12,618 nucleotides of DNA from Ilumatobacteraceae bacterium (lineage in GTDB: Bacteria; Actinomycetota; Acidimicrobiia; Acidimicrobiales; Ilumatobacteraceae), in contig JANQZQ010000130.1 of the NCBI GenBank assembly GCA_030728545.1, forward strand, positions 1-12,618. The letters run 5' to 3'. The translations under genes and the position numbers were made by a program. Below the pieces are notes generated by a model that saw only the letters and a list, made by a program, of their open reading frames with translations, made no database searches and was not told where the DNA came from. Shown one piece after another: positions 1 to 6,383 of this stretch (its first letter is position 1; each line of letters opens with the position of its first letter).

Positions 1-68
1 CGGGCCAGAGTGTGGTGTTGTACGACTCGTCAGACCGCGCGGTGCTCGCCGGCGGAATCGTCGCTTGA
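1..68 (+). CDS. mnmA: C-terminal end of tRNA-specific 2-thiouridylase MnmA (partial)
   Basis: Only the last 21 residues are in the window; the first whole codon is at 3 and the TGA stop is at 66-68. The visible peptide begins GQSVVLYD and ends LAGGIVA. This matches the last beta strands of the C-terminal barrel of MnmA, where a G-Q-S-x-V-x-Y-D strand is followed by a short turn and a G-G-x-I ending. MnmA activates U34 of certain tRNAs with ATP and inserts sulfur received from a cysteine desulfurase relay, in the cytoplasm. Its position a few kilobases upstream of ligA is a neighbourhood seen in actinobacteria, which supports the call. The catalytic PP-loop and cysteines lie outside the window, so the name rests on a short tail. 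Confidence 0.62.
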   Translation, partial: GQSVVLYDSSDRAVLAGGIVA

Positions 69-101
69 GCAGTCTCGCCATCACGCTTGACCTTGCTCGG
101 G

Positions 102-107
102 TAATGT
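102..107 (+). promoter_or_regulatory. Candidate -10 element (TAATGT) for a leaderless methyltransferase transcript
   Basis: TAATGT fits the actinobacterial TAnnnT -10 pattern and is preceded by GGG. Seven bases separate it from the GTG at 115, so transcription would begin at or next to that start codon. No Shine-Dalgarno sequence is visible before either candidate start (109 or 115). There is no recognisable -35, which is usual for actinobacterial promoters. Confidence 0.4.
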
Positions 108-114
108 CGTGGGG

Positions 115-936
115 GTGACTTCCATTACCCAAGCGAACCAGTTCGCCCAGCAGTTCGGACTCACCAATCTTTTTTCAGAGAGTGGAAGATCTGTCGAAAA
201 GTCCATATTTGAGTCGGTGGATCCGACGAACAATACGCCGTTCGAGCCCGAGTGGCTGGACCTCACGCGGCTTTTTGCGTTGATCCGATTGCGCCGAATC
301 ACCTCCGTGTTGGAGTTCGGGTGTGGGTTTTCCACCGTGGTGATGGCCCACGCCTTGGCGCTCAATGAACAACGTGACGGGGCCGTGGTGCGCGAGACCT
401 TGCGCCGAACCGACCCGTTTCGCCTGCAGGTGGTCGACGACATGCAGCAGTACCTTGATTTGACTCGCAGCCGCTTGAGCCAAGAGTTGAGTGCTCGCGT
501 TTCGTTTCATCATTCGCCCGTGCGCATGACCACGTTCGACTCACGAATCTGCACCGAGTATGAGTCGCTGCCCAATGTATGCCCAGATTTCATTTATCTT
601 GATGGCCCGAGCCAAGACAGTGCCGTGGGCGAAGTGAACGGCATCTCTACGCGTCATCCGGACCGTTTGCCGATGGCCTGTGACATCTTGAAGATCGAGC
701 ATTTTTTGCTGCCTGGAACCTTGGTGCTTACCGACGGCCGCACAGCCAATGCCCGATTCCTCAAAGCCAATCTGCAGCGTGAGTGGCGACACGAACATGA
801 TGAAGACGGTGACGTGCACTATTTCGAGATGATTGAAGAGCCACTCGGAAAATGGAATCGTCGTCAGATCGAGTTGTGTTTGGGCGCAGACTGGCGGGCC
901 AAGCCGCTGCGGCCCGACTTGAGCAAAGTTATTTAG
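115..936 (+). CDS. Class I SAM-dependent methyltransferase-fold protein, substrate unknown
   Basis: A 273-residue soluble protein. A strand ending VLEFGCGFST (about residues 65-74) has the form of methyltransferase motif I, the glycine-rich SAM-binding loop, with the acidic residue just before it. A second strand reads FIYLDGPS (about 159-166), like the motif IV region of Rossmann methyltransferases, and LVLTDGRTANARF (about 203-215) continues the fold. What it methylates cannot be read from the sequence. I chose GTG 115 because a TAATGT -10 sits 7 bp upstream; GTG 109 would add two residues. It starts 46 bp after the mnmA stop and could also be read through from it. Its stop overlaps the 3' end of the opposing membrane-protein gene by 4 bp. 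The first 50 codons look AT-richer than the rest. A non-methylating Rossmann protein is the main alternative. Confidence 0.68.
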   Translation: MTSITQANQFAQQFGLTNLFSESGRSVEKSIFESVDPTNNTPFEPEWLDLTRLFALIRLRRITSVLEFGCGFSTVVMAHALALNEQRDGAVVRETLRRTDPFRLQVVDDMQQYLDLTRSRLSQELSARVSFHHSPVRMTTFDSRICTEYESLPNVCPDFIYLDGPSQDSAVGEVNGISTRHPDRLPMACDILKIEHFLLPGTLVLTDGRTANARFLKANLQREWRHEHDEDGDVHYFEMIEEPLGKWNRRQIELCLGADWRAKPLRPDLSKVI

Positions 937-1766
937 GAATCGTTTGCTAAGGCACTGTTCGGTCGAGATGGCGCCAGTAACAACGAAGTGACGTGCAGCC
1001 GATCCAGGGTGCGAGTGAGGCGTGATGCAAACGGTGACAACGACACATCGTGCGGATGACTGAGCGTTAGTTCGAGCACCACACCCCAAGTGGTACCAGT
1101 GGCATCAAATGCAGCCGTGTCGTGTGGCGCAACTCGCAGCGCTCGCACGTCGTGGCTGCGCACCATGAACGTGTCGCGCAACATCAACGGGTCGTGCACG
1201 GCAATACCCGCCGGCACGAACACAAGCCAGCGTCGCGCCAGCACTACTGCGCGTCGTAGGGCAAAAGCCAATAGGGCAAGAAATATCGCCATTGCGACAC
1301 CAGCCACGATGAGTGATGGCGAGTAGGTTGCCGTCGCCCCACTGGCGGCAACAGCCAGCCACAGCACAACAATTGGCAAGATCACCGCAATCGGTGGACG
1401 CAAGAGATGTCGTCGCTCATGGCCATACGCCGCAGCCTGCGCATGTGTGGCCCCGTACGTAGCACCATAGGTGGCAACCGCAATCACCAGCATCACCAAG
1501 AACCCACTGATCGCACCCCAACGCTCGCCCAAAACAACGCCAGAGTCGAGGTCGGTGACGAGAAACCACCCAGCATTAACCGCAAGCAGCGGGGCAATAA
1601 AGCGCACAGCCACCAGCGACAGCGGATGCGGCACGAGCACGCCGATAGCCACACCAGCCCACAATGCCCATACCAACCACGAAGCGAGCACCGTTGCATC
1701 GCCAGATTGCATGGCCCCGGGCAGTGCGGCGACGCCCAGCCAGGCCACACGCACCAGGTTTGTCAC
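933..1766 (-). CDS. Multi-pass membrane protein with C-terminal soluble (PH-like?) domain
   Basis: A 277-residue protein whose first 170 residues hold about five hydrophobic segments (roughly 25-45, 49-70, 84-105, 126-146, 150-170), plus a weaker one near 5-17. A basic stretch (RRAVVLARRW, 171-180) follows, then a soluble tail of about 95 residues, probably cytoplasmic. The tail, with strands such as LVFVPAGIAVHDP and VRALRVAP, resembles the small PH-like domains found on actinobacterial membrane proteins; this is a fold impression, not a proven match. A short ATYGATYGAT repeat (98-107) lies at the end of the third segment. The GTG start at 1766 is favoured because a TAGAAT -10 lies exactly 6 bp upstream, which suggests a leaderless mRNA. 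The nearby ATG at 1772 runs into a stop after three codons. The gene is divergent from ligA and convergent with the methyltransferase gene. Function unknown. Confidence 0.72.
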   Translation of the reverse strand: MTNLVRVAWLGVAALPGAMQSGDATVLASWLVWALWAGVAIGVLVPHPLSLVAVRFIAPLLAVNAGWFLVTDLDSGVVLGERWGAISGFLVMLVIAVATYGATYGATHAQAAAYGHERRHLLRPPIAVILPIVVLWLAVAASGATATYSPSLIVAGVAMAIFLALLAFALRRAVVLARRWLVFVPAGIAVHDPLMLRDTFMVRSHDVRALRVAPHDTAAFDATGTTWGVVLELTLSHPHDVSLSPFASRLTRTLDRLHVTSLLLAPSRPNSALANDS

Positions 1767-1822
1767 GTCGGCATTCTATGAATCCTGCGAATCCTGCGAC
1801 GCCCAAACGGTAAAGTTCAGGC
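1767..1822. promoter_or_regulatory. Shared divergent promoter region, membrane protein / ligA
   Basis: This 56-bp gap separates two divergent GTG starts. On the minus strand TAGAAT (1773-1778) ends 6 bp before the GTG at 1766. On the plus strand TAAAGT (1811-1816) ends 6 bp before the GTG at 1823. Both fit TAnnnT and both place +1 on the first base of the start codon. Neither gene has a Shine-Dalgarno sequence. The 32 bp between the two hexamers hold a tandem 9-bp repeat. Confidence 0.5.
1781..1798. repeat. Perfect tandem 9-bp direct repeat (AATCCTGCG x2)
   Basis: Two adjacent copies of AATCCTGCG lie at 1781-1789 and 1790-1798. They sit midway between the opposing -10 elements of the membrane-protein and ligA promoters, covering the spacer and -35 zones of both. 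They could be a tandem operator or a chance duplication; no known regulator site is recognised. Confidence 0.55.
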
Positions 1823-3889
1823 GTGGCACCGTCGAAACGCATCGTGGCGCGCGTTGGCGAACTACGCGAACTCATCACATTTCACAACGATCGCTATTTT
1901 GGCGATGACGACCCCGAAATCTCTGATGCCGACTTCGACGAGTTGGTACGCGAGTTGCGTGCACTCGAAGCCGAACATCCTGAACTCGCGGCCAGTCGTT
2001 CGGTGCTCGACGTTCCGGGTGCACCCGTTGCCACCACATTTGCTCCGGTAACTCATCGGTTGGCGATGACGAGCCTCGACAATGCGATGGATATCGATGA
2101 GTTGCGAGCCTGGGGCGATCGAGTCACCAAGGGTTTGGCAGGCCAGGCAGCACGCTTCGTTTGTGAACTGAAAATCGATGGCTTGGCCCTCAGCATTCGA
2201 TTTGAAAACGGAGTGCTCGTGCAAGCTGCCACGCGTGGCGACGGCAAAGTGGGCGAAGACGTCACCGCCAATGTGCGCACCATTAGCGGTGTGCCGGCGC
2301 AGCTCAGCAAATCATCCGCTTCGCCCACAGCAACCGTGCTCGAGGTGCGTGGCGAGGTCTATATGTCTAAGCCAGCCTTCGAGCGGTTTCGCCAAGAAAA
2401 ACTTGCAGAAAACCAAGTGCGCGTGGCGGCTGGCAAAAAACCTCAGCCTGTGCCAGCCAACCCGCGCAATGCCGGGGCCGGAAGCTTGCGGCAAAAAGAC
2501 GCCGCTGTGACCGCCACCCGCGAGTTGTCGATGTGGGCCTATCAACTTGGCGAAGTACAAGGTGGGCCTGCGTTCACTTCGCACCATGACACGCTCGAGT
2601 ATTTGCAGGCCCTTGGGTTTCCGATCAATCCTGAAGTTCGCATCGTGAATTCGTTAGATGAAGTGGTGGAATTTTGTGCCCATTGGCAAGAACCCCGAAA
2701 TGAATTGCCGTACATCATCGTCGGAGTAGTGGTGAAAGTGGATGACCTCGCTCAACGCGAACGACTCGGGTCGACTTCCAAGGCACCTCGCTGGGCGATT
2801 GCGGTCAAGTTTCCACCCGAAGAACGCACCACTCTGTTGCGCGACATCAAGGTGTCAATTGGCCGAACCGGTCGCGCCACACCGTTCGCCGAACTCGAGC
2901 CCGTGGTGGTGGCCGGGAGCACCGTGTCGATGGCCACGCTGCACAACAGAGAACAAGTGCAACTCAAAGATGTGCGTCCAGGTGACACAGTGGTGGTGCG
3001 CAAGGCCGGCGACGTGATTCCCGAAGTCGTGGGGCCAGTGCTGGCAAAGCGACCCAAGGATTCCAAGCCCTGGAAGTTTCCCACCAAGTGTCCGTGCGAT
3101 TTGCGGTCCACGCTCGTGCAGGAACACGACGTGGCCGACACTCGTTGTGTTGAGCCTGAGTGTCCGCACCAGCGCGACCAAAAAATAATTCATTTCACCG
3201 CACGAGGCGGCATGGACATTGAGGGCTTCGGTGAAAAAACGGTGTACAAGTTGAGTGATGCGGGCATCCTCGAAGATGTGGGTGACATTTACTCGCTGAC
3301 CCCCGAGGTGTTGCTGGCACAAGGTTTAGGTGAAGTGCAGTCGGCCAACTTGATGCAGGCCATCGACACCTCGCGAAGCCGCGCGTTAGAAAAGCTGCTC
3401 GTTGCGCTGGGTATCAAACATCTTGGCCCGGCTGCTGCCGAGTCGTTGGCGCGGCGCTTTGGTTCTCTCGACGCCGTGGCGAGTGCCTCGGTCGCTGACC
3501 TTGCTGCTATCGACGGCGTTGGTGACGTGATTGCCGAGTCAGTCGCGAAGTGGTTTGTCGATAAGCGTCACAAGTCGATCGTCACGAAATTGCGTAAGGG
3601 TGGGGTGCGATTCGACAACGTGACCGTGATTGATGCGCCGCAAACCCTGGCTGGCAAAACACTCGTTGTCACAGGCACACTTGCCAAGTTCGGTAGAGAA
3701 GAAGCTGAACGCGCCATCAAAGATCGCGGTGGCAAGAGTGCGGGCAGTGTGAGCAAAAAAACATTCGCAGTAGTAGTTGGCAATGAGCCAGGGGCGTCAA
3801 AGGTGAAAAAAGCCGAGGAACTTGGCGTGCCCCAAATCGACGAGCAGGCTTTTGAGCACGTCTTGGCCACGGGCGAGTTGCCGGCGTAA
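1823..3889 (+). CDS. ligA: NAD+-dependent DNA ligase LigA, with altered motif IV
   Basis: A 688-residue protein of normal length that seals nicks in duplex DNA using NAD+. The order is: Ia NMN-binding domain (H21...Y25...D35-x3-D39), adenylation domain with the nucleotide-accepting lysine in KIDG (K117-G120), RGEVYM (E178 is the expected Glu), NPRNAGAGSLRQ (213-224), motif V WAIAVKF (K329), OB fold (GRTGRATP, 348-354), zinc finger (C423, C425, C442, C447), helix-hairpin-helix repeats (about 460-590) and a BRCT domain (607-683). Oddities: the motif IV stretch normally reading (E/D)-x-DGVV-x-K is I298-I-V300-GVVVK305, so the Asp equivalent to E. coli Asp285 is Val. Y/F before K329 is V328, the zinc finger begins CxC instead of CxxC, and the Ia tyrosine is F38. 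The frame is intact. GTG 1823 is 6 bp after a TAAAGT -10. The family assignment is certain; whether the enzyme is fully active is open. Confidence 0.95.
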   Translation: MAPSKRIVARVGELRELITFHNDRYFGDDDPEISDADFDELVRELRALEAEHPELAASRSVLDVPGAPVATTFAPVTHRLAMTSLDNAMDIDELRAWGDRVTKGLAGQAARFVCELKIDGLALSIRFENGVLVQAATRGDGKVGEDVTANVRTISGVPAQLSKSSASPTATVLEVRGEVYMSKPAFERFRQEKLAENQVRVAAGKKPQPVPANPRNAGAGSLRQKDAAVTATRELSMWAYQLGEVQGGPAFTSHHDTLEYLQALGFPINPEVRIVNSLDEVVEFCAHWQEPRNELPYIIVGVVVKVDDLAQRERLGSTSKAPRWAIAVKFPPEERTTLLRDIKVSIGRTGRATPFAELEPVVVAGSTVSMATLHNREQVQLKDVRPGDTVVVRKAGDVIPEVVGPVLAKRPKDSKPWKFPTKCPCDLRSTLVQEHDVADTRCVEPECPHQRDQKIIHFTARGGMDIEGFGEKTVYKLSDAGILEDVGDIYSLTPEVLLAQGLGEVQSANLMQAIDTSRSRALEKLLVALGIKHLGPAAAESLARRFGSLDAVASASVADLAAIDGVGDVIAESVAKWFVDKRHKSIVTKLRKGGVRFDNVTVIDAPQTLAGKTLVVTGTLAKFGREEAERAIKDRGGKSAGSVSKKTFAVVVGNEPGASKVKKAEELGVPQIDEQAFEHVLATGELPA

Positions 3890-3902
3890 AGCCCGCCACC
3901 AA

Positions 3903-4382
3903 CTAGTCGGTGAAAAACCGCCACTGATAGGTACGAGACTTTTCACGGCCTGCCAGGATTTCCCAGTAGGTGACGATGGCAACGTGTTCGCCTTGCGTGA
4001 ATTCGGCGATGAGCGCTCGTGGTTGTGGTTGAAAGCTCAGCACGTTGTTGCCTGGGTCAAACACAGCAGTTGCTGGCAGTTCCACCTGGGCGCCGGGTGC
4101 AGGTTGCGCCCCACTTGATGACAATTCATCGAGTCGTGTCACAGGCAGTTCGATGCCATCGATGTTGAGTGTGGCTTCGTAACCATCGGCGAAGTCAATA
4201 ATGATCTGGGCCTGTCGCAAAACGCGATCGCCGTCAGCTGGCGACATGCGCTCGATTGCAGGCGGGGTCTGGCGTGCTTCGTCGCCGGTGATGCCGCTGC
4301 GAAAACCAAAAACAATCAACACCAACCCAACCGCGATTCCAAAACTGACTGCGAGTCGTGTGCGGTCGATACGGCCAGGCAT
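3903..4382 (-). CDS. Small single-pass membrane protein with extracytoplasmic Ig-like domain
   Basis: A 159-residue protein (from ATG 4382) with a short basic N-terminus, one hydrophobic helix (residues 9-27) and an outside domain of about 115 residues. The domain starts near IERMSPADGDRVL (43-55), a P-x-x-G-x-x-V entry typical of bacterial Ig-like beta sandwiches, and continues with alternating strands (ATLNIDGIELPV, NNVLSFQP, VAIVTYWEIL) to TYQWRFFTD at the C-terminus. No cysteine lipobox or enzymatic motif is visible. Upstream in-frame starts exist at 4412 (ATG) and 4472 (TTG); I prefer 4382 because the codons before it include a rare AGA and it gives a normal signal-anchor N-terminus. The gene is divergent from the PASTA receptor, and both products would expose domains outside the membrane, so a functional link is possible but unproven. 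It converges on ligA with a 13-bp gap and no visible terminator. Confidence 0.7.
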   Translation of the reverse strand: MPGRIDRTRLAVSFGIAVGLVLIVFGFRSGITGDEARQTPPAIERMSPADGDRVLRQAQIIIDFADGYEATLNIDGIELPVTRLDELSSSGAQPAPGAQVELPATAVFDPGNNVLSFQPQPRALIAEFTQGEHVAIVTYWEILAGREKSRTYQWRFFTD

Positions 4383-4471
4383 GTGTCTATTCTCGCCGTT
4401 GTGAGCCTTCATCTGCAGTACGCTCGCCCTGCCCGTGGGTGGCAGGTAACACAGGTAGTTTGGGTCGGTCA
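4383..4471. promoter_or_regulatory. Divergent control region, Ig-like protein / PASTA pseudokinase
   Basis: This 89-bp region separates two divergent starts; it shrinks to 59 bp if the Ig-like protein begins at 4412. On the plus strand TAGTTT (4456-4461) fits TAnnnT and lies 10 bp before the ATG at 4472, giving a near-leaderless transcript of about 4 nt. On the minus strand only a weak purine stretch precedes the ATG at 4382. No clear repeat is seen. Confidence 0.35.
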
Positions 4472-6358
4472 ATGAGTGAACGCGACGAGCTCACCGGGGC
4501 CCTGGTTGCTGCCCGCTACCGCCTAGAAGGCCGCTTGCCGGGTGGTGCGGATTCCACCAGTGTCTTTGCCGCTGTCGACACCCGGGGCGATACCCCTGTA
4601 ATCCTGCGCTTGCTCACCGTCAACTCACCAGTCGCAGTCGAAGAGTTTCAGCGTCATCTGCTTTCGGTGGCGGGTATTTCGCACCCCGTGCTGGTGGCCC
4701 CACTGGACTGGGGCGAGACCACATTGGCTGGAGAGCAGTTCGTATTCGTGGTGACTGAACGAATCGCCGATGTTTCTTTGCGCCAGTTGTTGGATCGCGG
4801 GCGGCGGCTCAGCTCGGCTCAGACGCTGGTGATGGGTCTTGATCTGTGTCGTGCTCTGCACCACTTGCATCAATTGGGAATCGCCCACGGTGATGTGCGG
4901 CCTGCGCACGTGTTTGTCTCGAGTAATTCACGAGCCCGCTTGGCGGGCATTGGGGTGAAGCGTGGTATCGGTGGCGACGCCATGAGCATCGAACAAGCAC
5001 GGTACGCAGCACCAGAGTTCAGCATCGAGCCGCTAGCGACACCCGCTAGCGACATCTATGCGCTCTCACTCACCTTGCTGGAAACCATCACCGGTGAAGT
5101 GCCGTTTGCTGCAGATTCGTTGGCGGTCACCCTGGCCAATCGTGCCGGCAAATTGTTGCCCGTCTCGGCTGCTATCGGGCCGATTGCCGTGCCAATTGAA
5201 GAAGCCGGTCGACCCGAACCGCACGATCGTTCGTCGGCTTTAAAACTTGGTCAGTCACTGGCGCAACTGGCGGTGAAGTTCCTGCCACCCGAGCCGATCG
5301 AGGCACTGGCCACCGAAGCCTTTCGCGACACCATCACCCGGCAACTTCCGATCGTGGTCGCCGAGCCAACACAACGACAGAGCGAGCCTGTCGTTGCAGC
5401 TCGAGCGTCAAAGCCAGCAGATGTTTCGGTCGTCGTGCCGTCAGCAGAGCGCAAGCGCTATCGCTGGTTGTGGTCGGTGGCTGGTGTTGTTGCGTTGGCA
5501 GTTTCGGCTTTTGCGGTGTGGCAAGTGCTGGCCGTTGACTCGTTTGAAGTGCCAGAGTTGGTCGGTGTTGCCGAGGGCGAAGCCCGCAATACGGTTTCGC
5601 CGCTGGGCTGGAACATTGTCATTAGTGCTGAGCGATCCGATGAAGTCGCCCTCGGGGGAGTCATTCGCACTTCTCCAGCTGCCGGCGCGATGTTGCGTGA
5701 GGGCGACGATTTCATTCTGGTGATTTCTGAGGGCCCGACGCTGGCAGTAGTGCCCGATGTAACGGGGTTGTCGCAAGCAGATGCAGTGGCAGCGCTCGAA
5801 GCACAAGGTTTGCTTGTGGTCGAAACCATTCGCGACGACGACAGCGTGCCCGCTGGGAGCGTGGTGTCGTGGATTGTGACGGAACAACCGAACCTGCTGG
5901 CTGGTAGTCAAGTTCTGAAGGGCACTCAAGTGGCAATCACAGTTTCTGGTGGCCCGGTGTTGCGGGCCGTGCCCAACCTGATTGGCCGCAGCGAGGCGGA
6001 TGCGCTTGCCGAACTAGCAGCAGTGCAGCTAGTCGCCCAACGCAATGACGATGTCTTCAGCGGTGATATAGCTGCGGGTCTCGTGGCTGCGCAAGAGCCG
6101 CAACCAGCGGTGCAGTTGTCCCGCGGTGATGTGGTGGCGTTTTCGGTTTCCAAAGGGCCCGAGACGGTCGAGCTTCCTCGGCTTATCGGGCTCAATCTTG
6201 CTGACGCTCAAAAGCAACTCACTGAGGCTGGCCTGGTGCTCGGCACGATGAGTGGTCGCACGTCGAGTCGTGTTCGCTCTGTGGATCAAGACGGTGTGAC
6301 TTTGACAGCCGGCAGTGTCGTGGCCAAGGGCAGCGCTGTGAACCTGGTGTTCCCGTGA
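4472..6358 (+). CDS. PASTA-repeat transmembrane Ser/Thr pseudokinase (PknB/StkP-like)
   Basis: A 628-residue protein with a kinase-fold region (about 16-290), a linker, one transmembrane helix (about 332-354) and four extracytoplasmic PASTA repeats (about 357-420, 424-494, 497-562, 566-627). This is the layout of bacterial receptor kinases that bind peptidoglycan fragments or lipid II. Catalytic landmarks are lost: the glycine loop is irregular (GRLPGGADSTSV, 20-31), the VAIK lysine is R46, HRDxKPxxN reads H139-G-D141-V-R143-P-A-H146, and DFG reads G159-I-G161. APE (A180-E182) and the following DIYAL helix persist, so the fold is probably kept while ATP/Mg use and catalysis are doubtful. I chose ATG 4472 because the kinase fold starts about 15 residues later; an upstream extension to 4358 would read through the promoter zone. 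The MFS gene follows 25 bp later. Family assignment is strong, lack of activity is inferred. Confidence 0.9.
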   Translation: MSERDELTGALVAARYRLEGRLPGGADSTSVFAAVDTRGDTPVILRLLTVNSPVAVEEFQRHLLSVAGISHPVLVAPLDWGETTLAGEQFVFVVTERIADVSLRQLLDRGRRLSSAQTLVMGLDLCRALHHLHQLGIAHGDVRPAHVFVSSNSRARLAGIGVKRGIGGDAMSIEQARYAAPEFSIEPLATPASDIYALSLTLLETITGEVPFAADSLAVTLANRAGKLLPVSAAIGPIAVPIEEAGRPEPHDRSSALKLGQSLAQLAVKFLPPEPIEALATEAFRDTITRQLPIVVAEPTQRQSEPVVAARASKPADVSVVVPSAERKRYRWLWSVAGVVALAVSAFAVWQVLAVDSFEVPELVGVAEGEARNTVSPLGWNIVISAERSDEVALGGVIRTSPAAGAMLREGDDFILVISEGPTLAVVPDVTGLSQADAVAALEAQGLLVVETIRDDDSVPAGSVVSWIVTEQPNLLAGSQVLKGTQVAITVSGGPVLRAVPNLIGRSEADALAELAAVQLVAQRNDDVFSGDIAAGLVAAQEPQPAVQLSRGDVVAFSVSKGPETVELPRLIGLNLADAQKQLTEAGLVLGTMSGRTSSRVRSVDQDGVTLTAGSVVAKGSAVNLVFP

Positions 6359-6383
6359 ACTGGTCTGTCTTGATGGTGCAACG

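Noticed and set aside
3870..3895. CGGGC/GCCCG arms around the ligA stop as a terminator
   Set aside because: The arms are only 5 bp with a loop of about 16 bases and no T-run; GC-rich sequence gives such pairs by chance.
4358..4471. A 38-codon N-terminal extension of the PASTA protein
   Set aside because: The extra residues (many Cys, Arg, Pro) do not resemble a kinase N-terminus, overlap the divergent gene's start, and would include the likely -10 element.
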